Origin: CAZIKB01 sp964539665
Lineage (GTDB): Bacteria; Zhuqueibacterota; Zhuqueibacteria; Oceanimicrobiales; Oceanimicrobiaceae
Reading direction: 5' to 3'
Assembly (NCBI GenBank): GCA_964539665.1
Contig: CAZIKB010000024.1
Location: forward strand, 1-62,424
DNA: 62,424 nt
This document shows, one piece after another, positions 1-8,759 of the stretch. Position numbers and translations under genes: made by a program. The notes under the pieces were generated by a model. It was given only the letters and a program-made list of their open reading frames with translations. It ran no database searches and had not been told where the DNA came from. Every line of letters starts with the position of its first letter. Within the stretch, counting starts at the first letter, position 1.

Positions 1-314
1 AGGCTCCCCTCCTGGAATTGGTATTCCCAAGACAATTTGTAAATTTGTGCTTTAGATACAAACCAAACAGGGAAAAAAATGTTGATCAACTCAATATGCT
101 GTTGCAGAAGCAGCTCATACAGAAGGGGAATGCCTACATAAATTGCACACAAGTTAAGGGATTAACAGTACTCATGCTAAATGTCATTAATCCAGAAGTT
201 CACAAAGAGGATATAGATTATTTACTTAATTGTGTTATAGAGGTGGGCCAGGAGCTAGAAAGAAACGTGAGGCTCCCCTATTATGATGTACGCACCCAAC
301 GGGGAGTGGCATAG
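1..314 (+). CDS. PLP-dependent group II decarboxylase, C-terminal fragment
   Basis: Only the last ~104 codons are inside the window; the frame is open to the left edge (from base 3), so the gene starts outside. The visible part reads APLLELVFPRQFVNLCFRYK and then a helix-rich tail, which matches the C-terminal small domain of the aromatic-amino-acid/glutamate decarboxylase family (PLP fold type I). The catalytic lysine would lie upstream. The family-like part ends near residue LERNVR. The last ~10 codons are read out of the intergenic repeat that begins at about 284, so the native stop appears lost and the tail is repeat-encoded. The family call is good; the substrate cannot be told. Confidence 0.75.
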   Translation, partial: APLLELVFPRQFVNLCFRYKPNREKNVDQLNMLLQKQLIQKGNAYINCTQVKGLTVLMLNVINPEVHKEDIDYLLNCVIEVGQELERNVRLPYYDVRTQRGVA

Positions 315-460
315 CACAAACAGAGTCTTCTGTAAACATAATCGCTCAAAGAAAACGGATAAGGCAAGATTGGAGAAAATCAATATAACAAGATTGTAAT
401 ACTACGCTTCGAATTAGCATCTATCACTTTGCCATGACGCTCACCCTCACGGCTCGTTAG
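284..460 (+). repeat. Dispersed intergenic repeat, copy A (modules m1 and m3)
   Basis: Bases 287-345 (starting GTACGCACCCAACGGGGAGT) recur almost unchanged at 7875-7930 and 11188-11240 (module m1). Bases 397-460 (starting TAATACTACGCTTCGAATTA) recur at 8200-8265 (module m3). Module m3 is bracketed by TAACAAG near 386 and CTCGTTA at 453-459, which are imperfect inverted arms. The element overlaps the 3' end of the decarboxylase gene. Confidence 0.7.
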
Positions 461-859
461 CAGGCGCATTTCGTTCGTAAGTTTAGCATGTCATTCATCA
501 GGTTAAAAGAAATTTCTTGAATTTGTTGCAAAGTTGTCGTATATTATTAGTAATTATTCTCAAGTATAATTTACACCTAATAGTTCTCTCGGATTTATAT
601 GACTAAATCACCATATAATACGTTTGTATTGAGTTTAATATGGTTTAATCAATAGACTTAAGATTTCATAATTATAAATGTTAGACCATTCGTTTCGCAG
701 GTTTAATTATTAGTTAGAAAATAAAAGATTGAGCTATGTAAGGATAAATAACTATTTTTCACTGTCGTTTCTTTCTGCTTAATAATATTAGAATTCGAGG
801 GAAATACACATCTCACCCGCGCCGACAAGCGGAAATGGACCGAAACAAGTGGAAGTTAA
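461..859. other. Intergenic stretch without a recognisable gene
   Basis: AT-rich sequence after repeat copy A. I see no open frame with coding character, no tRNA and no clear terminator. Confidence 0.5.
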
Positions 860-991
860 ATGGAAGCAGAGTACGTCTCATGCCACAACGGCATAGTCGG
901 CATGAAGGATGAATCAGGCAAGGCCCATCGCGTACCCATGTGGACCATTTCACAGAAGGACCAGATGTATGTTGTCAAAACGAAGGGATGA
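860..991 (+). pseudogene. Small coding-like fragment, 43 codons
   Basis: ATG at 860 opens a short frame beginning MEAEYVSCHNGIVGMKDESG and closing with TGA at 989-991. The composition looks protein-like (charged, with V/I-x-K alternation), and a short open stretch continues after the stop, so it may be the remains of a longer gene. No family is recognised and no good ribosome binding site precedes it. It sits just upstream of licD in an otherwise empty interval. Bases 992-1311 after it hold no gene that I can support. Confidence 0.25.
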
Positions 992-1311
992 GCCGTTGTC
1001 AAGGACCACCGTCAATCAAATGTGAAAGTGTCATTGGATGCAGGCTTGCTGAACGCATCAGCAAGCAAAAACTTACCGAAATAGCGAACGAACTTCACGG
1101 TTTCTCCGACAACAAGCAACCTCGCTTTTTTAGGGCTTTGAGGTACGTCCAATTTTCATTTCAATTTCTCAGTTGATCCGAAACGGCTGATACTCGCGTT
1201 AGACTGCCAATTAAGTAAAAAAAACAGCATTTTACGAACTTTAGTTTTGATGGTTTGTGCAAACTTTTGTCTTTTTGGGGAAATCGGAAATTGAGGAAAG
1301 AAAAACATGAT

Positions 1312-1995
1312 ATGGATAAGAACATTGACTCTGAACTAAAATATTTTAACAAAACAGGTTTCTTTCAAGAAAAAGATGCGGCAATAGATCACTTGCGGGA
1401 TGCTAATGAAATTTTAACATCCGAAGGCGTGGATTACTGCCTGATGTTCGGGACTTTGCTCGGACTGCTTCGTCACGGGGATTTCATTCCATGGGACGAT
1501 GATCTGGATATCATTATTTTTGATATAAAAAAATTTGAAAAGCAGTGTATCGGAAAATTTGAAGACAGGGGATATACGGTTTTGCAGGATATTCGCAGGA
1601 TCAATCCTTTTCGAGTGGCGCCGTTTCTTAAGGTGAAAACACGGTGTGGATATCGTATCTATTCAAAAAACGGGAATAATATACCAGGAGTTTGCTGGAA
1701 ATTCCCCTGGCTTGGAGTATGGGAGCCTGTGTTTAAAAAAAAGGCAATGACACTACCGCCGGAGAAGTTCGTTTATAATGTCAAAGATTTTTTTCCTTTA
1801 CAGAGAAAACCATTTAAAACTTTTTCTGTCATGATCCCTAAAAATCCTGAAAAGATACTTAACGAATATTTCGGAACAGACGACTGGATGGAATACTGTA
1901 TTCCTTCCACCCTGGATCACAGGTTTTACCGACCTACAGGTTTCCCAGCCATTAAAAAAACTGTAAAAGAGGTAATGGCGTATTTAGGCAAATGA
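1312..1995 (+). CDS. LicD family phosphotransferase
   Basis: Residues ~45-75 carry the LicD/fukutin-type nucleotidyltransferase signature: FGTLLGLLRHGDFIPWDDD followed by LDI. Its aspartates bind metal for transfer of a phospho- or phosphono-substituent from a CDP/CMP donor to a glycan. A TTG at 1255 is also in frame, but the ATG at 1312 is preferred because GAGGAAAG lies at 1293-1300 and the conserved fold begins soon after. At 228 aa it is a normal LicD length. It stands 109 nt before the PEP mutase gene on the same strand, so a role in moving 2-aminoethylphosphonate from CMP-AEP to a surface polymer is likely; that role is inferred from context. Confidence 0.85.
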   Translation: MDKNIDSELKYFNKTGFFQEKDAAIDHLRDANEILTSEGVDYCLMFGTLLGLLRHGDFIPWDDDLDIIIFDIKKFEKQCIGKFEDRGYTVLQDIRRINPFRVAPFLKVKTRCGYRIYSKNGNNIPGVCWKFPWLGVWEPVFKKKAMTLPPEKFVYNVKDFFPLQRKPFKTFSVMIPKNPEKILNEYFGTDDWMEYCIPSTLDHRFYRPTGFPAIKKTVKEVMAYLGK

Positions 1996-2104
1996 TTGCG
2001 ATTTCTGATATACTGTACAATTAATCGAATCCAAACTATACAATAAAAGCGACTCATCAAGTACGGGATATATATAAAACCAAAATAAGGAGAACATTAA
2101 AGTA

Positions 2105-2986
2105 ATGAAAAAAACCACTCAATTGAGAAACATGCTTTGTAATCCTGAACTGGAATTTCTAATGGAAGCTCATAATGGTTTATCCGCACGAATTGTTGAA
2201 CAATCAGGATTCAAAGGTATATGGGCAAGCGGACTTTCACTTAGCGCTTCACTTGGTGTCCGGGATAATAATGAAGCGAGCTGGACCCAGGTACTTGATA
2301 TAATCGAATTTATGAGCGATAAAACTTCTGTTCCAATTCTACTGGACGGGGATACGGGCTATGGTAACTTCAATAACTTTAGGCGTCTCGTCAGGAAACT
2401 TGAACAAAGGGATATTGCCGGTGTCTGCATTGAAGATAAGCTGTTTCCTAAAACCAATAGTTTTCTGAGTGAACATCAACCGCTTGCTGATATTGATGAG
2501 TTTTGCGGCAAAATAAAAGCAGGTAAGGATACTCAACTGGACGATGACTTCTGTATTATTGCCCGAGTGGAAGCATTTATTGCCGGATGGGGTGTGGATG
2601 AAGTGCTGAAGCGCGCAATTGCTTACCATGAGGCAGGAGCAGATGCTGTGTTAATTCATAGTAAAATTACTACTTTTGATGAAATCGCCTCATTTATGAA
2701 AGAATGGGATAATCGTGGGCCGGCTGTCATTGTACCAACCAAATACTATAAAACTCCAACAACAATATTCAGAGAGTATAATATAAGTTTGGTTATTTGG
2801 GCGAATCAACTTATGAGATCCGCAATAACGGCGATGAAGAGAACGGCTATTCAAATATATGAGATGCAGTCTTTAAATGATGTTGAAGAACGCATTGCGA
2901 CCTTGAGCGAAGTTTTTGAATTACAGGATGCGAATGAATTGACACAGGCAGAAAAGAAATACCTCCCGGCTGTTGAAAGGAATTAA
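2105..2986 (+). CDS. aepX: Phosphoenolpyruvate mutase
   Basis: Converts PEP to phosphonopyruvate, forming the C-P bond and committing to phosphonate synthesis. The diagnostic catalytic loop EDKLFPKTNSF is at residues 110-120. The metal-site segment DGDTGYG is at 81-87 and GVRDNNEASW at 51-60, so it belongs to the mutase branch of the isocitrate lyase/PEP mutase superfamily and not to methylisocitrate lyase. Length (293 aa) is typical of the family. The ATG is preceded by AAGGAGAAC at ~2088. Its stop is 3 nt before the decarboxylase start, which is the usual arrangement: the decarboxylase pulls the unfavourable mutase equilibrium forward. Confidence 0.96.
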   Translation: MKKTTQLRNMLCNPELEFLMEAHNGLSARIVEQSGFKGIWASGLSLSASLGVRDNNEASWTQVLDIIEFMSDKTSVPILLDGDTGYGNFNNFRRLVRKLEQRDIAGVCIEDKLFPKTNSFLSEHQPLADIDEFCGKIKAGKDTQLDDDFCIIARVEAFIAGWGVDEVLKRAIAYHEAGADAVLIHSKITTFDEIASFMKEWDNRGPAVIVPTKYYKTPTTIFREYNISLVIWANQLMRSAITAMKRTAIQIYEMQSLNDVEERIATLSEVFELQDANELTQAEKKYLPAVERN

Positions 2987-2989
2987 GAG

Positions 2990-4150
2990 GTGATTAATAC
3001 CAGAGATTTTTTAGAGTTATGCTTAGACCGTGGTTTTAATTTTTTTACAGGCACTCCATGCTCATATCTCAAACCGATTATTAATTATGTCATTGGCCAT
3101 GCGGCAATTAGTTTTGTCAATGCCGCAAATGAAGGTGATGCCGTTGCTTTGGCTTGCGGGGCTGTCATGGCGGGCAAAAGAAGTGTTGTTATGTTCCAGA
3201 ATTCCGGGCTTGGCAACGCGGTAAACCCTTTAACTTCTTTAAATTATCCATTCAAAATCCCTTTGTTGCTCATCGTTACACTGCGTGGTGAACCGGGTGG
3301 CCCAAAAGATGAACCGCAGCATAAACTCATGGGGGAAATTACTACTCACCTGCTCGAAACCATGCGAATCGGATGGTCATATTTTCCTGATTCATTTGAC
3401 AAAATTGAAACGGCCCTTGAACAGTCAGATACATTTATGAAAGATAAAAGCCTGCCTTATGCATTTGTTATGCGTAAGGGAGATGTTGAACCGTATAAGC
3501 TGAATTCAATAGAGAAAAACAACAGTTTGCAGCATGCCGATTTCCAGGAAGAGAAGATTAGCCGAACTTACAATGAAAGGCCAACACGCAACGAAGCTCT
3601 AAATATTATACAGTCCATTTCAGGAAAAGGAACTGCTGTCATTGCAACAACAGGTTTTACAGGCCGTGAACTGTATATGCTCGATGACAGAGACAACCAG
3701 ATTTACATAGTCGGATCCATGGGATGTGCAATTTCCATCGGTACAGGCATCGCTATCAACAAACCCACGTTAAAGGTAATCGTTATTGATGGTGATGGAG
3801 CTTTGCTGATGAGAACAGGCGCTATGGCGTCGACAGGCGCATACGCACCAAATAACTTAATTCACATTCTTCTCGATAATGAGGTTCATGAATCAACAGG
3901 AGGCCAGCGGACACTATCGGCTAATGTATCATTTCCTGTCATTGTGAAGGGTTTTGGATACTCCCATGTATACTCTACCGATGCGCTCGAGGAATTTAAA
4001 AATCTACTAACTCAGGCAATGGACAGAAATGGTCCGATCTTTTTACATCTCAAAACAACCACAGGCGTTCCGGAAGGTTTAGGCCGGCCAACAGTTAAAC
4101 CGGAACAATACAAACAACGTTTTATAGAATATCTTGCACATTATAAATAA
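2990..4150 (+). CDS. aepY: Phosphonopyruvate decarboxylase
   Basis: A ThDP enzyme giving phosphonoacetaldehyde and CO2 from phosphonopyruvate. The N-terminal PYR half has GTPCSYLKP (residues 21-29) and the activating glutamate in NAANEGDAVAL (~45-54). The C-terminal PP half has the ThDP/Mg site VIDGDGALLMRTGAM (~260). The 386-aa length matches the Ppd/Fom2 family, shorter than ordinary acetolactate-type enzymes. The start is GTG at 2990 with GAAAGGA in the end of aepX. The segment between the halves (NSLQHADFQEEKISRTYNER) is a linker. It is followed 10 nt later by the cytidylyltransferase. Confidence 0.95.
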   Translation: MINTRDFLELCLDRGFNFFTGTPCSYLKPIINYVIGHAAISFVNAANEGDAVALACGAVMAGKRSVVMFQNSGLGNAVNPLTSLNYPFKIPLLLIVTLRGEPGGPKDEPQHKLMGEITTHLLETMRIGWSYFPDSFDKIETALEQSDTFMKDKSLPYAFVMRKGDVEPYKLNSIEKNNSLQHADFQEEKISRTYNERPTRNEALNIIQSISGKGTAVIATTGFTGRELYMLDDRDNQIYIVGSMGCAISIGTGIAINKPTLKVIVIDGDGALLMRTGAMASTGAYAPNNLIHILLDNEVHESTGGQRTLSANVSFPVIVKGFGYSHVYSTDALEEFKNLLTQAMDRNGPIFLHLKTTTGVPEGLGRPTVKPEQYKQRFIEYLAHYK

Positions 4151-4160
4151 GAGGTATTAC

Positions 4161-5006
4161 ATGTTCAATGTTCGACAAGCGGTAATATTGGGGGCTGGAC
4201 TTGGGTCTCGCCTGAATGGGTTTCTGCAGGACCGTCCGAAAGGATTTTTAGAACTGGGAAACAGGCCAATTATCGAAGAATCGATTGCTAAATTGATTCA
4301 CGCCGGAATAAAAGATATTATTATTGTGACCGGTTTTTGTCATAAATTCTATGATCAACTTACTGAGAAGTATCCCTTTATCCGGACGATACTAAATCCC
4401 GAATTTGCATCCACAGGCAGTATGTTATCTCTCTGCTCGGCTTCCTCATATATAACCAGTAATTTCCTGCTTTTAGAATCCGACCTTATTTATGAGTATA
4501 ATGCGCTTCAGACTCTGCAGAATTCTGTAAAAGACAATTGCATATTACTCTCCGGTAAAACCGGAGCAGGCGATGAAGTTTATGTCGGAATCCAGAATGA
4601 AAGAGTTGTTAATATGTCAAAATGCCTTGATGATATTAAATGCCTGGGAGGAGAACTGGTTGGTATTTCTAAAATATCATTGGAACTATATTATCGCATG
4701 TTAGATATTGCTAAGGATAAATGTAAGACTACTGCTCAATATCATTACGAAGATTGTCTTACCGACGTAAGTAATAGCACTGCCATCCATTACCAGTGTA
4801 TAGAAAACCTGGCATGGACAGAAATAGATGATGAAAATCATCTAAGCCAAGCCCGTGAAAAGATTTATCCCTTAATTGAACAAAGAGATTCGGAAATAAT
4901 TGTTTCGAAAAAAATTGCACGAAATGTTCTTCTTAATCCAGAACCTGCCACCACAACCGATAAGGTCAAATATGCTATGGTTGTTAATGATATTTGCCCC
5001 AGATAA
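4161..5006 (+). CDS. pntC: CTP:phosphonate cytidylyltransferase domain (PntC part of a PntC-AEPT fusion)
   Basis: The N-terminus reads AVILGAGLGSRLNGFLQDRP followed by KGFLELG, the G-x-G-x-R...PK pattern of nucleotidyltransferases of the LicC/PntC type, which make CMP-2-aminoethylphosphonate. The last ~30 residues (NPEPATTTDKVKYAMVVNDI then CPR) already belong to an aminotransferase N-terminus, so this is the front half of a PntC-AEPT fusion as known from Treponema. The frame is cut by TAA at 5004-5006 but continues open in the same frame to 6029. The start at 4161 is chosen because it has AAGAGG at 4149-4154 and leads straight into the fold; an ATG upstream at 4134 would overlap aepY. The nucleotidyltransferase domain itself looks intact. 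Confidence 0.85.
   Translation: MFNVRQAVILGAGLGSRLNGFLQDRPKGFLELGNRPIIEESIAKLIHAGIKDIIIVTGFCHKFYDQLTEKYPFIRTILNPEFASTGSMLSLCSASSYITSNFLLLESDLIYEYNALQTLQNSVKDNCILLSGKTGAGDEVYVGIQNERVVNMSKCLDDIKCLGGELVGISKISLELYYRMLDIAKDKCKTTAQYHYEDCLTDVSNSTAIHYQCIENLAWTEIDDENHLSQAREKIYPLIEQRDSEIIVSKKIARNVLLNPEPATTTDKVKYAMVVNDICPR
5004..5006 (+). other. In-frame TAA inside the PntC-AEPT reading frame
   Basis: Reading on through the TAA gives ...NDICPR-stop-KEFGDIVNG..., while family members have a glutamate at this point (CPREKEFGD). A single G-to-T change of GAA to TAA explains it. There is no shift of frame: 4161 and 5073 are in the same phase. Confidence 0.85.
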
Positions 5007-5072
5007 AAAGAATTTGGGGACATTGTAAACGGTATCAGGCAGGATCTGGTCAAGGTTGTTCATGGCGAGGAT

Positions 5073-6029
5073 ATGTATGAAGCGGTGCTTTATGCTTCGT
5101 CAGGCACGGGAGCTGTTGAAGCCTGTTTGAGCTCAGTTGTCCCTCATGATAAATCAGTGCTTATCATGAACAACGGCGCTTACGGCAAAAGGATGCAGCA
5201 GATATGTGACAGTTACGGCATTTCACACATCGATTACAATATAGACTGGGGTGAACCTGTAGATTGCAACATGATTGAAACATTTCTCAAACAGGATAAA
5301 CAGGATATCTCACACATTGCTATGGTTCATCATGAAACAACTGCTGGAATTATGGATGATATAACAGCAATCTCCCGTATTGCCTCGAAATTTGGTGTTG
5401 AAGTAATCATAGACGCCATGTCGTCCTTTGCAGGTATCCCGATTGATATTAAGGACTCAGACATTCATTATCTTATTGCTTCGGCAAATAAATGTATACA
5501 GGGAATGGCAGGTCTTAGCTTTGTTATCTGTAAAAAAAAGCCACTTGAAAAGACAAAAGATATCAAATCGCGAAATTTCTATTTTAATCTTTATCAGAAC
5601 CACGTCTTTTTCACTAAAAAGCATGAGATGCAGTTTACCCCCCCAGTCCAGATCTTCTACGCACTAAGACAGGCAATTAACGAATATTTTTTAGAAACAG
5701 AACCGGGCCGCGAAAAAAGGTATGCCGAAATGTATGAAATTCTTGAAAATGGCCTGCAAATGCTCGGGTTCTGGTTTCTTGTCGAGAAAAAATTTCATTC
5801 AAAAATACTGACAGCAATTGTCGAGCCTGAAGATCAAAATTACAGTTACTCTGAAATGCGTGATTTTCTTCATGAACGAGGTTTTACCATCTATCCGGGA
5901 AAAGGCTCAACGCAGAATACTTTTCGTCTTTCAAATATGGGGGCACTTACAAAACATAACATTACAAAATTTCTCGGTTATCTGAAAAAGTGTCTGGTTA
6001 TAAAAGATATAAAACTCTATCGCCGCTGA
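5073..6029 (+). pseudogene. phnW: 2-aminoethylphosphonate-pyruvate transaminase part, separated from its N-terminus by a stop
   Basis: A fold-type I PLP aminotransferase that interconverts phosphonoacetaldehyde and 2-aminoethylphosphonate. Visible are the PLP-phosphate glycine loop ASSGTGAVEAC, the cofactor aspartate in VIIDAMSSFAGIPID and the Schiff-base lysine in IASANKCIQGMAGL, matching AEPT enzymes. The first methionine after the stop (5073) has no ribosome binding site and omits ~45 residues of the family N-terminus, which are encoded both before the stop and between 5007 and 5072. Activity therefore needs readthrough, reinitiation with fragment complementation, or the stop is a base-call error. 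The family assignment is secure; functional status is not. Confidence 0.8.
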
Positions 6030-6079
6030 TGAGCTAGAGTAATATTAGATAATTTCAATCTTTTTATTTTGAGGCTCTA

Positions 6080-6784
6080 TTGGGAAACAAAGTTGAAACA
6101 ATAGGTTTGAATGATACAAAATACCCAAAACTTGCGAAAAAAACCAGTGATGGCACTTACTGTTATCTGGTCCAGCGCCGGTTATCCGCATACACAACCG
6201 GCTACTGTCTAAGGATAGGGCTTTCCGCAAATTCAGCAACTATTATTGATTTCATTCTTGCTCTCTTTGCGTCTCTGTTTTTATACCTGGGGTATTCTAT
6301 CGCCGGAGTGGTGTTTATTCAGCTTTTTGGTGTCTGGTCCTGTGTGGATGGAGAGATTGCGCGACTCACAAAAAGTACATACAGGCTTGGTGATTTTTAT
6401 GATACCATGGTCGACAGGATAGCCGAATTCCTTTTTGTGAGTGCACTCATGCTTTCAATGCATAAAGCATTGCCTGATGTCTCATGGGGAATCCCTTTCT
6501 TTGTATATATGGGCTTAGTATTTCTGATTACCGCGTCATCGGAAAAGTTTCGTTCCGCATTCCATACAAATTATCCCAAAATAAGAGCCGAGCCGATTTT
6601 TTCGTGGCTTTGTGCCGGCAGCGACACCCGACTTTTCTATCTTTCTCTCGGTATTATTGCCTATACTCTAAGCGGTTATGCTGCGATTATTCAGTGGCTG
6701 ATAATTATTCAGTCCGTTTTGCTTGGTTTCAATTTTATATCCCGGTTATGGAAAATACCAACAATTATTAAAACAGATAAATAA
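6080..6784 (+). CDS. CDP-alcohol phosphatidyltransferase family protein
   Basis: An integral membrane enzyme with the family signature D-G-x2-A-R-x8-G-x3-D-x3-D, read here as DGEIARLTKSTYRLGDFYDT followed by MVDR (~residues 90-115), and four to six hydrophobic segments after it. This class joins a CMP-activated head group to a lipid hydroxyl, or the reverse. After the CMP-AEP genes, a likely job is transfer of aminoethylphosphonate to diacylglycerol to give phosphonolipid; this is inferred. The start is TTG at 6080 with GAGG at 6071-6074; no ATG upstream fits. Confidence 0.85.
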   Translation: MGNKVETIGLNDTKYPKLAKKTSDGTYCYLVQRRLSAYTTGYCLRIGLSANSATIIDFILALFASLFLYLGYSIAGVVFIQLFGVWSCVDGEIARLTKSTYRLGDFYDTMVDRIAEFLFVSALMLSMHKALPDVSWGIPFFVYMGLVFLITASSEKFRSAFHTNYPKIRAEPIFSWLCAGSDTRLFYLSLGIIAYTLSGYAAIIQWLIIIQSVLLGFNFISRLWKIPTIIKTDK

Positions 6785-6797
6785 ATTTCTTAGTGTT

Positions 6798-7496
6798 ATG
6801 ACAAACAATCAAACCTATAGCTCATTGCAGTTATTTCTCGACAGCTTACAAGAGAACTGTCTGCTTCTTGCCAGACACGGCGAGAGCGACTGGAATTCCA
6901 TTGCTCTGATTCAAGGTCAACAGGACAGACCACTAAGCCCTAAAGGATTCCAACAAAGGAAAAATCTTTTTTTTTTGTTGCAGCCTGTTACTCTGAGTCG
7001 AATTTTTACAAGCACACTTAAACGAAGTATCCAGACAGCGCTGCCTATTTGTGAAGAAAAGAAAATTCCCATAGAGAAAATGCCGGAGCTTAATGAGGCA
7101 AAACTTGGTATTTTTGAAGGTGAAAGTAAGTCTCTTTTTTCTGATGATTTTTCTAAAAAAATGTACCAGTCATTTTTAGATGATGAAATAAACGTGATAC
7201 TTCCGGGAGGTGGAGAAAACCTCAAAATGGTTGATATGCGAGTTGCACAACCGGTTAACATGTTTCTGGAAACCGTTAAAAATTCAGGGCATACTCTTGT
7301 TGTTGGGCATCGGAACGTTAATAAAATGATTATTAGAAATATTTTGGGACTTTCCTTTGAGGAAGGATACCTGGTTGAACACGATAATAATTGTCTGTAT
7401 ATTTATGCACCCAAAATATATAAAATCTTTTTTATGGAAATTGTTAATCCTGGTGCTATTATTGAAATTAAACTGGGATATAAAAAAATCGATTGA
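6798..7496 (+). CDS. Histidine phosphatase (phosphoglycerate mutase-like) family protein
   Basis: The phosphohistidine motif LLARHGESDWNS lies at ~residues 22-33 and the second catalytic histidine is in LVVGHRNVNKM (~170), with the acidic catalytic residue expected in NEAKLGIFEG. The length (232 aa) is ordinary for the branch. It follows the CDP-alcohol phosphatidyltransferase by 13 nt and ends the phosphonate operon, so a phosphonate or phosphate ester is a plausible substrate, but nothing in the sequence identifies it. The start at 6798 is chosen because the longer frame from 6723 reads through the end of the previous gene. Confidence 0.8.
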   Translation: MTNNQTYSSLQLFLDSLQENCLLLARHGESDWNSIALIQGQQDRPLSPKGFQQRKNLFFLLQPVTLSRIFTSTLKRSIQTALPICEEKKIPIEKMPELNEAKLGIFEGESKSLFSDDFSKKMYQSFLDDEINVILPGGGENLKMVDMRVAQPVNMFLETVKNSGHTLVVGHRNVNKMIIRNILGLSFEEGYLVEHDNNCLYIYAPKIYKIFFMEIVNPGAIIEIKLGYKKID

Positions 7497-7556
7497 TGCA
7501 GCCAGGTATAAAGAACAAATATCCGCTAAATAGGTCGCTGGCATGCAAAACCCATC

Positions 7557-7814
7557 TTATGGTCTTTTAAATAGCCATTCCACCACTATTCGAAACCTGT
7601 CTTCTAAATTTTTCAACAGATTGGCTTGTTTTTTGGGGGCGCTTGCCTTTTTCATAATCCTATGGCGTTCTATCGATCTCATCGGTTTTTTGATCCAACG
7701 CTCTAAATCAAGGTTGTCTCCTGGCATTTCAAGATCATCACTCTCAACGGCATCCTGCCAGAGTTGTAAGCTCTGATTATAAAACAGAAAATGTGAAATT
7801 ATTAAGTGGTTCAA
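7557..7814 (-). pseudogene. Unrecognised 85-codon frame, possible transposase remnant
   Basis: The frame contains MPGDNLDLERWIKKPMRSIE and a basic, leucine-rich tail ending RIVVEWLFKRP. The pattern NLxLERWxKxPxRxxxR is reminiscent of the C-terminal segment of some transposases, but I cannot assign a family. No inverted terminal repeats are visible around it. It lies between the phosphonate operon and repeat copy B, and may be a decayed gene or chance. Confidence 0.25.
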
Positions 7815-7849
7815 TAAGGGATGTAAAATTTAATACTCCAGTGTGCGGT

Positions 7850-8268
7850 TTTGCCGGTTAAACGAGCGTTATGGTGAACGCACCCAACGGGGAGTGGCAT
7901 AGCACAAACAGAGTCTTCTGTAAACATAATCACTCAAAGAAAAGGAACACGGTAAGACAGACAAATAAGATTGAACCTTTACAATACGGTTAAGGGGAGT
8001 CAGGAAAAATAAATCATTATTCAACGCTCGTTTAAGTTGAACTGGAAATAATCCATTTTGTGCGTACGCCCTAACGAACTGTGGGCGGGATTAATCGCTC
8101 GCTCAGACTGAAGCCGACCTCAACCCAAATGTGCGACACCATAACAAGCGGATCGAACGACATGGCTCCCTGATAGGTGCAGACTTTAAAGAAACCAGTA
8201 ATACTACGCTTCGAATAAGCATCTATCACTTTACCGTGACGCTCATCTGCACGGCTCGTTATGCCCTA
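7850..8268 (+). repeat. Dispersed intergenic repeat, copy B (modules m1, m2, m3; attC-like arms)
   Basis: Module m1 is at 7875-7930, m2 (CGCTCGCTCAGACTGAAGCC onward) at 8096-8195, and m3 at 8200-8265. The stretch 8147-8268 starts ACCATAACAAGCGG and ends CGGCTCGTTATGCC. These ends are imperfect inverted repeats (CATAACaAGCgG against CATAACgAGCcG), a layout like an integron attC (59-base element), with GTTATGC fitting the core consensus GTTRRRY. No integrase gene is in view. Bases 8269-8528 hold nothing further that I recognise. Confidence 0.6.
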
Positions 8269-8528
8269 TAAAATAAAACGCATTAAAATCAAATTTGGAA
8301 AGGGGGGTGCCACTATTGGGGAATAGTTGACCTATTTGCTGGCTTCACACTGATAGTAATGATGATAAGTAGCTGGGCTTTGAGCGAATTATCAAAAAAG
8401 ATCAATTTGATTAAATATTTATTTTATATTAACGAGCGATATATTGATTTCTTAAATGCGATAATATATTTGTTGACTATAAAGAATGATAACATTATTT
8501 TAAAATAAATAAGTTTGAGAATCAAAAA

Positions 8529-8759
8529 ATGGAAGCACTCATGTATGAAAGAATAATCTCTGATCCAACGATATGCGGGGGAGAACCCTGTGTAAAAGGT
8601 ACACGTATTCCAGTTCACATCATATTAAGCCACCTTGCTGCAGGTGATGATTATGATACTTTACTAAAAAATTTTCCTCGTTTATCAATGGATGATATAA
8701 AAGCTTGCCTTGAATACGCCTCATATTTAGCAACAGAAAAAGAAATGGCTGTTTTATGA
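8529..8759 (+). CDS. DUF433 family antitoxin
   Basis: A 76-aa DUF433 (VapB45-like) protein: ERIISDPTICGGEPCVKGTR then IPVHIIL, followed by the DDIKACLEYA helix that ends the small DNA-binding fold. DUF433 proteins normally pair with a DUF5615 PIN-like toxin encoded immediately downstream, and such a gene overlaps here by ATGA at 8756. An inner ATG at 8541 with GGAAG six bases upstream may be the true start, since family members begin near MxERI. The antitoxin looks intact although its toxin is truncated. Confidence 0.85.
   Translation: MEALMYERIISDPTICGGEPCVKGTRIPVHIILSHLAAGDDYDTLLKNFPRLSMDDIKACLEYASYLATEKEMAVL

Noticed and set aside
940..1176. 78-codon plus-strand frame
   Set aside because: Overlaps the more coding-like fragment at 860-991, has no recognisable family or ribosome binding site, and is cysteine/proline-irregular.
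5004..5006. Alternative genetic code or selenocysteine/pyrrolysine-type recoding
   Set aside because: The codon is TAA, which ends many other intact genes in the window, and no recoding element is visible after it.
7543..7776. 77-codon plus-strand frame opposite the 85-codon remnant
   Set aside because: Composition is that of an antisense shadow; it has serine/arginine-rich nonsense character and no start signal.
7557..8268. Complete insertion sequence
   Set aside because: No full transposase, terminal inverted repeats or target duplication could be found.
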